Shown: in pieces, positions 1 to 7,720 of the stretch
Position numbering within the stretch: position 1 is the first letter of the stretch
Layout: every line of letters begins with the position of its first letter
NCBI GenBank assembly: GCA_964459675.1
Contig: CAYWNP010000034.1
Span: 1-23,353, forward strand
Direction of reading: 5' to 3'
DNA length: 23,353 nucleotides
DNA from: CAIZQW01 sp964459675
GTDB taxonomy: Bacteria; Verrucomicrobiota; Kiritimatiellia; RFP12; UBA1067
Position numbers and translations under genes: made by a program
Notes under the pieces: model-generated
What the model saw: only the letters and a program-made list of their open reading frames with translations
Database searches by the model: none
Told to the model about the DNA's origin: nothing

Positions 1-1297
1 CGCGCTTCAACACAAAGCTGACGTCCTTCGCCACTTGGCGATCAGTCACATTATACGAAAATTCGACATGTTCAAAGACAACCTCCTCATTAAAGGTCTT
101 CTTCATAATAGGATTCTTTGCTATGGGCAACGAAGTATCCATATCGAGGAAGGAATAGATGCGTGATAACGCAGCTCGTCCTGACTCAAGTGACATCTGA
201 ATTTTGGCTATCGATTTCAGGGGCTTGTAGGCCACGACAAAAGGAGCCAACAGAGGAATGATGTCCGAGATTGTCTTCCCTTTCCAAAAACAGATGACCA
301 AGAAGATCACGGAGAGCATGATGGTTGCGGCCTCCATCATCGGCGTCACCAACAATCCAACACGCGTGCCTTTGAGCGCGATTTTTACGCATTGTTGATT
401 GGCTTCCTGATACTTACGCTTCTCCTCTTCCTCCGTGTGATAGGCTTTGACAACCCGAATACCGGTCAGATTCTCTAACATGTTCGATCCAAGAACCGCC
501 CCTCGCTCCAAACCCTTACGGGCATAACCACGTATTTTCTTTCCGATCCACAACAACGGATACATGGCCAAGGGATACCCTAGAAACGCGAGGACGATCA
601 TCTCGACCATGTCATTCTTGATGGCAAAATAGATAACGAACCCAATAGAGGCCATGATTTCGAAGGGTGCTCGGCACATCTCAGCAACCGTATGGGTCAC
701 CACCGTCTGAACGGTACCTGGATCGCCATTGCATCGGCTCATGATACGCCCCACGTCCATACGTCCAAAGAATTGAAGGGATTGGTTTTGCAAATGTTCG
801 AACATATCATTACGAAGATCTCGGACGACCCGTGTTCCAGCCCATTGCAACGTGTAATTATTGAGATACACTGTCCCCAATCGAAACGCCAGCGCCAGCG
901 GTACAACCAAGAGCATCATAATAAAGAATGATCCTCTCACATCCCCCTGTTCGTTCGTCATGTTAATTCCAAAGGCCTTTGCCGTCTTCTCCACCTCTTT
1001 AAACCATCCAGGGACCTTCTCCACTTTCAGCTTGCTAGGGTCTGCCGCGCCCTGGCGCGGGTCTCCCGCTATATTCACGCTTTCGCGAATTTCCGCAGTC
1101 CCGCTCTTCTCTACTCCCCCTTGCTGCATTTGCACAAGAGCCGGCTGGAGCAACTGAAACAAAGGCAACCACGTGCCACCGACCATCATCCCGGAGAATA
1201 CGCCCAGAAACAAAGCCCAACTATACTTTCGGGCCTTCTTAAACAAGCGCCCATAAACTTCTTTCGCCGTAAACTCTTTATCAAACCATTCCTGCAT
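1..1297 (-). CDS. ABC exporter, MsbA/PglK-like half-transporter (3' end cut by window edge)
   Basis: The reverse strand is open from the ATG at 1297 to the window edge (432 codons), preceded by AAGGAG with a four-base spacer. The protein is the transmembrane part of a type IV ABC half-exporter: a first hydrophobic helix at about 27-50, a second at about 124-145, then the exporter coupling region (WAGTRVVRDLRNDMFEHL, 152-169), GRIMSRCNGD (183-192), GIRVVKAYHTEEE, and the first strand of the nucleotide-binding domain (VFEHVEFSYN) just before the edge. Walker A and later motifs lie outside the window. A polar insert of about 65 residues separates helices 1 and 2, unusual for MsbA. The position at the end of a glycan operon suggests flipping of lipid A or a lipid-linked glycan across the inner membrane, as MsbA and PglK do; the substrate is inferred. 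Family very likely. Confidence 0.9.
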   Translation of the reverse strand, partial: MQEWFDKEFTAKEVYGRLFKKARKYSWALFLGVFSGMMVGGTWLPLFQLLQPALVQMQQGGVEKSGTAEIRESVNIAGDPRQGAADPSKLKVEKVPGWFKEVEKTAKAFGINMTNEQGDVRGSFFIMMLLVVPLALAFRLGTVYLNNYTLQWAGTRVVRDLRNDMFEHLQNQSLQFFGRMDVGRIMSRCNGDPGTVQTVVTHTVAEMCRAPFEIMASIGFVIYFAIKNDMVEMIVLAFLGYPLAMYPLLWIGKKIRGYARKGLERGAVLGSNMLENLTGIRVVKAYHTEEEEKRKYQEANQQCVKIALKGTRVGLLVTPMMEAATIMLSVIFLVICFWKGKTISDIIPLLAPFVVAYKPLKSIAKIQMSLESGRAALSRIYSFLDMDTSLPIAKNPIMKKTFNEEVVFEHVEFSYNVTDRQVAKDVSFVLKR

Positions 1298-1342
1298 AAA
1301 ACTCCTTGCTTTCAACTTCAATAAATAAGCGCCACACGTGTG

Positions 1343-2710
1343 CTAGAGCTTGCCGTGCATATATTCACACCCTCTCGGAATTAATGCTTCGCTGGCTAGA
1401 TAATCTAACAAATTAAAAAGCAAATAATCATTGTATTTTCTTGCACATATCTGCATCCCAAATGGCAGACCTTTAGGTGATTTAAACAACGGAATGCTGA
1501 CAACAGGCAAATGCGTTAACGTCCAAATCAAAGCAGGATCTCTATTTTCTAAAATCTCCCGCTCAGGCGCCTCTCCTGCAGTACTCAGCGAAATAATCGC
1601 ATCAAAATCAGACAAGAAACTATCCATTGTGTGACACAAGTTTGTCTGCTTTTCGAGGGCACCATGATATTCCTTTACACTTGTTTGTATACCTTCTTCA
1701 ATGAGTTCTTTCATTATTTTAGAAACGAGATCTGCATTAGCAAACTCATTTCGAAAATAATACGACAACGTTTTATTATAGATTGTCGCATGCACAGCAT
1801 GGCTCTGCTCCATCTCGGGCGGTAACTCCATCTCGCATATTTCAATGTTTTTGTTTGTAGCTAACTTACTAACAAAACTAAGTAGTGATGCTTTTGCATA
1901 ATCACTCGCATCTGCCCAGGTATGCGTTTTTACAAAAGCTATTTTCCAAGGTCGTGAGTCAGGTTTATTCTGTCTATGCTTATCGTTTAACGCCTTATTA
2001 CTAAAGGGGAAGTTGCAACCGTGCACACGAACGGTATCAAATAAAATTCTCAAATCTTCCATTCTTGAAACAAAAAATCCTAACGTATCAAGAGAATCTG
2101 TCGTTTTTAGCATTCCTGTTCTCGGCAGAAGACCAAAAGATGGCTTACAACCGTACACACCACAAAAACTTGCTGGTCTGACAATTGAACCCGCCGTCTG
2201 AGTCCCTAATGCTGCGGGAACCATTCCTAAAGCAACAGCAACCGCGGAGCCGCTGGAGGATGTCCCCGGCGTTCTTTTTATATCATATGGGTTCAATGTC
2301 TGATTAAGCGTATGGACCGCAAATTCAGCAGTAACCGTTTTGCCAGGGATAATCGCCCCTGCCTCTCTTAAATAATGGACAACCCTTGCATCATTACCGG
2401 GCGTGAAATCTTTCCATAAAGGACTTCCCATTTGCGTTTTAAATTCTTTTGTATTAAATATATCTTTCACCCCTACAGGGATAGCTTCTAAAGGTCTTAG
2501 CGTCTTCTCAGCTTTAAAAATCTCGTCAATTGCTTTTGTTTGATGAAGCAACACGTTTTCATCAAAACATTCAAACGCGAAATAACGGCTATCAAACTCT
2601 TTAACGTTTTCAATACAAGCCAAAGCCACCTCTGTTGCAGATAGCGCTCCTCGCATGATATCCTGATGAATATCGTTGATTGATTTCTGGTAAAACAAAG
2701 GATTGCTCAC
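1343..2710 (-). CDS. Amidase-signature family hydrolase beside the sugar amidotransferase
   Basis: 455 residues from a GTG start, the usual amidase length. The Ser-cisSer-Lys triad is visible: Lys82 (PVGVKDIF), cis-Ser151 (PGTSSSGSAVAVA) and nucleophile Ser175 (GTQTAGSIVRPASFCG); the 24-residue distance between the serines matches GatA and FAAH. It reads TQTAGSIVRPA where GatA has DTGGSIRQPA, so it is a general amidase rather than the tRNA amidotransferase subunit. AGGGAGG (2720-2726) lies nine bases before GTG at 2710; an ATG at 2719 would touch that Shine-Dalgarno and overlap the gene upstream, so GTG is preferred. It starts two bases after the pseA-like stop codon, implying tight coupling. 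Inference: it releases ammonia from an amide for the amidotransferase, or trims an amide on the glycan. Substrate unknown. Confidence 0.9.
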   Translation of the reverse strand: MSNPLFYQKSINDIHQDIMRGALSATEVALACIENVKEFDSRYFAFECFDENVLLHQTKAIDEIFKAEKTLRPLEAIPVGVKDIFNTKEFKTQMGSPLWKDFTPGNDARVVHYLREAGAIIPGKTVTAEFAVHTLNQTLNPYDIKRTPGTSSSGSAVAVALGMVPAALGTQTAGSIVRPASFCGVYGCKPSFGLLPRTGMLKTTDSLDTLGFFVSRMEDLRILFDTVRVHGCNFPFSNKALNDKHRQNKPDSRPWKIAFVKTHTWADASDYAKASLLSFVSKLATNKNIEICEMELPPEMEQSHAVHATIYNKTLSYYFRNEFANADLVSKIMKELIEEGIQTSVKEYHGALEKQTNLCHTMDSFLSDFDAIISLSTAGEAPEREILENRDPALIWTLTHLPVVSIPLFKSPKGLPFGMQICARKYNDYLLFNLLDYLASEALIPRGCEYMHGKL

Positions 2711-2711
2711 G

Positions 2712-3911
2712 TTATACATCCTCCCTAGGATCTTTTCGATCTTTAATCTTATCAATGATTTGGGAAACAAACGGTTTAATGAGCTCTCGATTTTTTCTTG
2801 TTTTTTTAGTTATTGGGAGCTTGGTGTTTTTGATTTTATCAACCATCAGTTGCTTCATGGTGTCGTAGAACTCTTCTTCACTCATTCCCGTAATTTTCAA
2901 ATAATAGTCAAGAGCTTCTGGCCTTTGCGTATCATGTTTATAGGCCAACTCAAATCCTTCTTCTCGTGTTAAAAGCCCATTTCTTACATCGACACTTGCT
3001 TGAAAAGTGGCCCGGCCATATCCCCTTTTCAAGTAACACGTATAATCATGTATGCCTGACATGATGCATTCCGCGCTTTTATAACCCTTATACGCGTTTT
3101 CCATTTCAGTTTCCTTCCAACCAAACTTTTCTTTGATAAATTCAGTCTGCCGTTCTTCATCCCAAAAGATATAATCGCCTAGATGAATTCCAAAGACTCC
3201 GACATGTTCAATTTCTTCATAACTTGGCAGCTCAAATGGATATAAATCCCTTTCCTTTAAATAATCACAAACCATTTCTTTAGCGGATAATTTAGCCGAA
3301 ACCTTCGTAAAGTAATCCCTGTCGAACTTCGAGACAGGACAATCATACGAAGCTCTTCCCGATGACTCGGCAATGGATTCTCCCCACACGAGAAGAGGAA
3401 TTTTAAACTTTGTCGCGATTTGGAGAGGAAAGGAGCCTACGCCAGCATGACAATGCCAACACGCATCACCAATAGCACCCAAAGAGCGCTTCGCAAGCCG
3501 GTTAACCAAATCGCGATTGGGCGTAAACATAATATGATCAACATTAAACTGTTGCAGAGCATTTTGCAAGTTGTACCACCCTGTTTCGCTTTGCCAATTT
3601 TGGTTGAAAGTCACAGCAAGCGGTTTCATTCCGTAAACCTGAGTTAACACATACATCTGATAGACACTATCCTTCCCGCCGCTGATCGGAAGGATACAGT
3701 CATAATTATTGCCAGCTTTTGCTTTTGCTTCATCAAGGATAACGCGAAGCTTCGTTTCTCTCTCAATCCAATTTATATGAATTTTTTGTTCTGACGATTG
3801 GCATGCTTGGCAAATTCCCATTTCATCAAACTTGATGCCTTCTTGCGTCTCAGGTATACAACAACGTATACAATACTTGGCTTTTTTTAGGATTTTTCCA
3901 TTCACGTTCAT
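2712..3911 (-). CDS. pseA: N-acetyl sugar amidotransferase, PseA/WbpG family
   Basis: 399 residues, typical of the family. The N-terminus carries a zinc-ribbon-like set of cysteines (Cys14, Cys17, Cys18, Cys34, Cys37; YCIRC and GICQACQ), followed by the PP-loop ATP-pyrophosphatase motif SGGKDS (77-82) and a second Cys pair, CWHC (151-154). Known members convert an N-acetyl group on a sugar to an acetamidino group using ATP and ammonia: PseA on pseudaminic acid in Campylobacter, WbpG on a GlcNAc-derived uronic acid in Pseudomonas. WbpG works with HisH/HisF; neither is visible here, and an amidase follows directly. GAAGGA precedes the ATG by four or five bases. Base composition is AT-rich compared with most of the window. 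Family assignment is secure; the exact acceptor, pseudaminic acid or the product of the adjoining oxidoreductase module, is not. Confidence 0.92.
   Translation of the reverse strand: MNVNGKILKKAKYCIRCCIPETQEGIKFDEMGICQACQSSEQKIHINWIERETKLRVILDEAKAKAGNNYDCILPISGGKDSVYQMYVLTQVYGMKPLAVTFNQNWQSETGWYNLQNALQQFNVDHIMFTPNRDLVNRLAKRSLGAIGDACWHCHAGVGSFPLQIATKFKIPLLVWGESIAESSGRASYDCPVSKFDRDYFTKVSAKLSAKEMVCDYLKERDLYPFELPSYEEIEHVGVFGIHLGDYIFWDEERQTEFIKEKFGWKETEMENAYKGYKSAECIMSGIHDYTCYLKRGYGRATFQASVDVRNGLLTREEGFELAYKHDTQRPEALDYYLKITGMSEEEFYDTMKQLMVDKIKNTKLPITKKTRKNRELIKPFVSQIIDKIKDRKDPREDV
2720..2726 (-). promoter_or_regulatory. Ribosome binding site that decides the amidase start
   Basis: AGGGAGG sits inside the last codons of the pseA-like gene, nine bases before GTG at 2710 and immediately against the ATG at 2719. 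The spacing supports GTG as the start and makes translation of the amidase depend on ribosomes terminating at the pseA-like stop (2712-2714). Confidence 0.6.
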
Positions 3912-3975
3912 TTTCCTTCTTTTCTGCCGTTGGCGAAATCGTTAATCAAATTGCGTGCGTTACAGGCTTTGAGAC

Positions 3976-4506
3976 CTAGCTTAAGAGCGAGGATACCAAG
4001 CCATAAATGACAACATCATTATATTTGCCATTCTTAAACTGGGAATCCCTCATGACCCCTTCTCGTAAAAAACCAAGATGCTCTCCCAGTTTCTGCATTG
4101 CAATGTTTTCATAATGCGTACCAAAATACAAGCGATGTAATCTCAGCTCACTAAATGCTCTATTTATTAAGAGCTTACTCGCTTCGTGAGCATATCCTTT
4201 TCCCCAATAACATTTTTCGCCAAACAGATAGGCAATCTCTGCGTTATTATTCTTCTTGTCTATGCATTGAAGCGAAATATTACCGATATGAATATTCCCC
4301 TCCTTCAGGTAGGTTGCCCAGACCTCGCGGGTTGAATCTTCTTGAAGCGACCGTATATACTTGATTGCCATTTCTCGCGTATAAATGACAGACCCGTGTG
4401 AATTGTATTTGCAAACGTCAGGATCGTTCAGCCAATTCACGTATCCCCCATCCAATTCCTCCAAGGAAAGGGGCTTTAAATAGATTCTCTCACTATCCAA
4501 TTTCAT
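3976..4506 (-). CDS. GNAT N-acetyltransferase, RimJ/RimL type
   Basis: 176 residues from the ATG at 4506. The start follows the pattern MKLDSERIYLKPL, the usual N-terminus of RimJ/RimL-like acetyltransferases; an in-frame ATG at 4545 would extend the overlap with the upstream gene and adds residues not expected in the family. The acetyl-CoA binding loop is YWGKGYAHEA and the C-terminal motif is ENIAMQKLGEHLGFLREGVM. It overlaps the end of the aminotransferase gene by 14 bases. Relatives in glycan clusters acetylate the amine that a neighbouring DegT-family aminotransferase has installed on a nucleotide sugar; that role is inferred from position. It is the second GNAT of the locus and is distinct from pseH. 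AT-rich, like the amidotransferase and amidase genes downstream. Confidence 0.88.
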   Translation of the reverse strand: MKLDSERIYLKPLSLEELDGGYVNWLNDPDVCKYNSHGSVIYTREMAIKYIRSLQEDSTREVWATYLKEGNIHIGNISLQCIDKKNNNAEIAYLFGEKCYWGKGYAHEASKLLINRAFSELRLHRLYFGTHYENIAMQKLGEHLGFLREGVMRDSQFKNGKYNDVVIYGLVSSLLS

Positions 4507-5794
4507 GGCGATACTCCCAAACTTTTTGGAAGGCGGCAATGACATCGTCCAAATCTTCCTTCTGCATACCAGGCCTCATATATTCATGAGCCAATAGTCT
4601 ATTAAAATGTAAATCCTCGACGACTGCACACTGTCCCTTCGAATAATCATACACCTGTCCAGACATGGACCACGGGTATCCCTTTGACCCATAAGCGATC
4701 TTCTTTTGAAAAATAGGCAACAGGTACAACGGTTTGACATAGCCACATCCAATCTTGACCCCTTCTGTTTCACGTAACGTAATGGGCATAAGCTCAGCCT
4801 TTAGTGCCTCGGCAAAACGATTCCGTGATACACCTGCTTTTGCTTCATCAAAGAGAAGCGCATGTTGATAATAGACATGCGTTGCACTCTCCCGGACGAC
4901 GGGCATCGTCAGACAATCAATATTTGAAAAACCATTCTCGAGATACCGTATGTTTTTTATGCGTTCCTCCACGAGTGTGGATAGCTTTTTCAACTGGCCG
5001 CGGCAAATGGCTGCTTCAATCTCCGTCATCCGATAGTTAAAGCCGATCAGATTCGTAATATTTGTTTCCCCTTTGGCTTCAACGACAGCTTCTGCGTGAT
5101 TTCGGATCAACCTAACTCTGTTTGCCAATTCATCGTCGTTCGTCACTACAATACCACCTTCACCCGAGTGAATGTGTTTGTGATAATTAAGAGAATACAC
5201 ACCTATATCGCCCAAGGTTCCAGCAAACTTTTCCAGAAATTTTGCAAACGGCGCTTGCGCACAATCTTCAATAACCTTCAGATTATACTTCTGAGCAAGC
5301 TCATTAATCTTTTGATTGTAGGGTTGCCCAAATATATCAACAACAATAATAGCCCGTGTTTTGTTCGTGATTTTTCTTTCGACATCCCTTACGTCAAGAC
5401 AGAAACAATCGGGTTCAACATCCGCAAAAACAGGGATGCCCCCATAAATAAGAGGGGCCGTCGCACTGGCTGACATCGTGTAGGGACTGACGATGACTTC
5501 ATCGAATGGCTCGATTCCAATAGCCCCCACCGCCGCATACAACCCAGATGTTGCAGAGTTTACAGCAATGGCATGTTTCACGCCAAAAAAAGCGGCCCAC
5601 TCTTTTTCAAGGCATTGGATCTGCTCTCCGCCAAAAAAGTCTTCATGCCAACACCCGAGGAACCGCGAAAAGGTTCCTCCTTCAAAAACTCGCTTAACAT
5701 TTTCCAGTTCTTCGTCTGCAATCGGCAGATAAGGCGGAAACTTATTTTTACGAACTTTTTCACCACCCTGTATCGCTAACATTTTCTTTGACAT
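4493..5794 (-). CDS. DegT/DnrJ/EryC1 family sugar aminotransferase
   Basis: 433 residues, about 50 longer than most family members. PLP-binding Lys206 lies in YSLNYHKHIHSGEGG and the PLP-contacting Asp177 in VIEDCAQA; NSATSGLYAAV (79-89) binds the cofactor phosphate and GFNYRMTEIEAA is the family C-domain signature. The enzyme would transfer an amino group from glutamate to a keto-sugar nucleotide. It lies directly after a Gfo/Idh oxidoreductase and GT-B gene and before a GNAT, the order expected for oxidation, amination and acetylation. AGAGG precedes the ATG, and the gene overlaps the GT-B gene end by 19 bases. It is the third aminotransferase of the locus and has clearly diverged from the PseC and FdtB copies. 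The substrate cannot be read from sequence. Confidence 0.92.
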   Translation of the reverse strand: MSKKMLAIQGGEKVRKNKFPPYLPIADEELENVKRVFEGGTFSRFLGCWHEDFFGGEQIQCLEKEWAAFFGVKHAIAVNSATSGLYAAVGAIGIEPFDEVIVSPYTMSASATAPLIYGGIPVFADVEPDCFCLDVRDVERKITNKTRAIIVVDIFGQPYNQKINELAQKYNLKVIEDCAQAPFAKFLEKFAGTLGDIGVYSLNYHKHIHSGEGGIVVTNDDELANRVRLIRNHAEAVVEAKGETNITNLIGFNYRMTEIEAAICRGQLKKLSTLVEERIKNIRYLENGFSNIDCLTMPVVRESATHVYYQHALLFDEAKAGVSRNRFAEALKAELMPITLRETEGVKIGCGYVKPLYLLPIFQKKIAYGSKGYPWSMSGQVYDYSKGQCAVVEDLHFNRLLAHEYMRPGMQKEDLDDVIAAFQKVWEYRHEIG

Positions 5795-6807
5795 AACACC
5801 TCTTTAATAAATGCAAGATTGCGGTTAATCGCATCAGTTCCAACGTTAAATCCTCGACTATTCTTACCTTCAAAAAGGAAAGCTTTAAGTTCTTGCTTCA
5901 GCTCCTCCTTGTGATTAATAAAAGGTAAGACCTGATTACGCGTCAAAATAAAACTGTCTTTTGAAGAAGCGCCTAACTGATAACTGATCACATTCTTCCC
6001 TAAAATTAAGGACTCGATCAGAAACATGGACGTCATCGAAACAATCAAGTCACTTGCCAAAATACTTTCGCAATAGGGTGTCTGCTTATCCACATGGATA
6101 GAACCAAAACTCGAAAACTTTTCAGGGAGTTCCTTGGGATGGGGGCGAATGACGATTTTAACATTCGCATGAAGTTCAGCAACCCCTTCCAACAAATCGC
6201 TTAAAGCCTCTAATTCTGCCCCGTGGCCGTAATCTTCGATATAGGGTTCAGATGCAAACGTAATGAGATACGTATCCTCATCTACTCCTAAGATCTGTCT
6301 CGTCTTTCGACGATCAACATTTTTCGCACCCTCAATAACCGCATCGAAATGTGGATTACCCAAGGCGACCAAGCACTTCGGGGGAAAGCCTTCATTGATC
6401 ATCTCTTGCCGAGCAAACTCATCCATTACGACAATATACTCGGGCAAACACTCAAGCTTCTTGTGACTCTGATAGGCTTCGATCTCGCGAAGACCATATT
6501 GAGAGAACCGAACACCATAATTCATCCAATGATCTAAAATTGCGATACTCGGAACTGCCTGCTTCTGGGATTCCATCCAAAGATTTTTTTCAGACCTATC
6601 ATTCGCGCTTGTCCCTGTTACAACAATATCTGGGGTCAATGTCTCAATTGGATTTTCCGGAAGAGGATTGGCCTGCGGTACTATTTTCATCGCGGGGCCT
6701 TTCGCGCAAATGACTAGCTGATGCCCCTCAGTCCGCAAAGGTGCAATTAAGGGAGAAATCGCATTGGCCCCGCCCGGATCATGCGCAAAAAAGAGAATTT
6801 TAGCCAT
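5776..6807 (-). CDS. GT-B fold protein, KpsS/CDP-glycerol transferase-like, possible NulO transferase
   Basis: 344 residues from the ATG at 6807; an open frame reaches further upstream, but the extra residues lie inside the oxidoreductase gene and do not look like a GT-B start, whereas MAKILFFAHDPGGANAISPL is a normal first strand and glycine loop. The C-terminal half has IVIRPHPKELPEKF (RPHP at 221-224) and SDLIVSMTSMFLIES (253-266), the arginine-histidine-proline and serine motifs of capsule sialyltransferases and polyol-phosphate transferases. UDP-GlcNAc 2-epimerases share the fold, but the GTRPE signature is absent. The gene lies two genes after pseF, so transfer of the CMP-activated nonulosonate is a reasonable inference. 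It overlaps the oxidoreductase by 8 bases. Exact reaction unknown. Confidence 0.8.
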   Translation of the reverse strand: MAKILFFAHDPGGANAISPLIAPLRTEGHQLVICAKGPAMKIVPQANPLPENPIETLTPDIVVTGTSANDRSEKNLWMESQKQAVPSIAILDHWMNYGVRFSQYGLREIEAYQSHKKLECLPEYIVVMDEFARQEMINEGFPPKCLVALGNPHFDAVIEGAKNVDRRKTRQILGVDEDTYLITFASEPYIEDYGHGAELEALSDLLEGVAELHANVKIVIRPHPKELPEKFSSFGSIHVDKQTPYCESILASDLIVSMTSMFLIESLILGKNVISYQLGASSKDSFILTRNQVLPFINHKEELKQELKAFLFEGKNSRGFNVGTDAINRNLAFIKEVLCQRKC

Positions 6808-7720
6808 AATAAAGATTTGCATCAAACACCGAATCAAGAGAAGCAAATAGCGGCATCCCCTCTGCGAGAACATCGTAGATATTTGAATAGGCATTGACCA
6901 TGGCATGATCAATTTTCACATCAACCACCTCAACAAGCTCGAGATATTTATACTCTTTATAGGTATCACTTGCTTTTGGCCGATAGATTTCGATCTGCCG
7001 GCCACTATTGACAATTCGAATACGTGCCTTCTGAAAGAAGAGGTCTAACTCAAAGTGTGTATATTCTGCGCAGGACAAACCCTGCATAAAGAAATTTCCA
7101 CCTGAACAAAACTCTAACTGCATAGTCCGTGTGGGATCGTTTGGGTAGAAATCAGGGGTCTCACATACCTGAACAAAATTTCTAACATTCCCGATTAACA
7201 ACTTTAGCAGATCCAACATGTGCGAGCCATTGTGAACAAATCCCTTCCCATAATAGCCCGAGCCCATTTGGAAAGAACCAAACATTTGACTCTCGATTTG
7301 ACGCGCCAACGACTGAAATTCTAAACAGAATCGCCTCGAGAAATTGACTAAAACCGGACAGTTCCTCGTCAAATTGAGAATCTCCTGGGCATCTGCACAT
7401 GTTGCTGCAATAGGCTTTTCGAGAAAAAGAAGTCGCGGTCTCAACTGCAACGCTTGGCGAACACTCTCCAGATGGAAATTGTCAGGCGAAGTAACAACAA
7501 CAACATCCACATGATCTATACTCTTTAATGAGCTAAATGATTTGACGCCCCACTTTTCTGCTGCTTGTTGGGCCTTAACTGAATCAGGGTCATAAAAGCC
7601 CAATAAATTGAAACGCTTATCCAGCTTAATAGCATGCGCATGAGTCAGCACAGCTGTATCCTGTGGCTCATCATACTGGGATGAAATCCGCCCAGCGCCT
7701 AATATTAAAACATCAACCAT
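6800..7720 (-). CDS. Gfo/Idh/MocA family NAD(P)-dependent sugar oxidoreductase
   Basis: 306 residues. The N-terminal Rossmann strand and loop are VDVLILGAGRIS (2-13), with Ser where a third glycine is common; the family motif EKPIA is at 101-105, and the likely catalytic histidine is His167 in HNGSHMLDLL. The C-terminal half is the expected alpha/beta substrate domain. Such enzymes oxidise a sugar hydroxyl to a ketone, often at C3 of a nucleotide sugar (WbpB, WlbA), supplying the substrate of a DegT aminotransferase; one is encoded two genes downstream. Alternatively it could act on the nonulosonate made by the pse genes. It overlaps the pseF stop by 8 bases. Family secure, substrate unknown. 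Confidence 0.9.
   Translation of the reverse strand: MVDVLILGAGRISSQYDEPQDTAVLTHAHAIKLDKRFNLLGFYDPDSVKAQQAAEKWGVKSFSSLKSIDHVDVVVVTSPDNFHLESVRQALQLRPRLLFLEKPIAATCADAQEILNLTRNCPVLVNFSRRFCLEFQSLARQIESQMFGSFQMGSGYYGKGFVHNGSHMLDLLKLLIGNVRNFVQVCETPDFYPNDPTRTMQLEFCSGGNFFMQGLSCAEYTHFELDLFFQKARIRIVNSGRQIEIYRPKASDTYKEYKYLELVEVVDVKIDHAMVNAYSNIYDVLAEGMPLFASLDSVFDANLYYG

Noticed and set aside
692..1324. Several plus-strand open frames at the left end, and a short minus-strand frame at 1035-1220.
   Set aside because: They lie over the intact reverse-strand ABC exporter frame, have no family-like content and lack ribosome binding sites.
1343..2710. Calling the amidase GatA of the tRNA amidotransferase.
   Set aside because: The nucleophile loop reads TQTAGSIVRPA instead of DTGGSIRQPA, there is no gatB or gatC nearby, and the context is glycan synthesis.
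5096..5473. A 125-codon plus-strand open frame.
   Set aside because: It is antisense to the well-supported aminotransferase, with no recognisable motif.
5776..6807. Reading the GT-B protein as the missing PseG or as a hydrolysing UDP-GlcNAc 2-epimerase (NeuC/WbpI).
   Set aside because: It lacks the PseG glycine-histidine opening and the GTRPE epimerase motif, and carries RPHP and SMTSMFLIES motifs of capsule-type transferases. A PseG-like role is not excluded but has no motif support.
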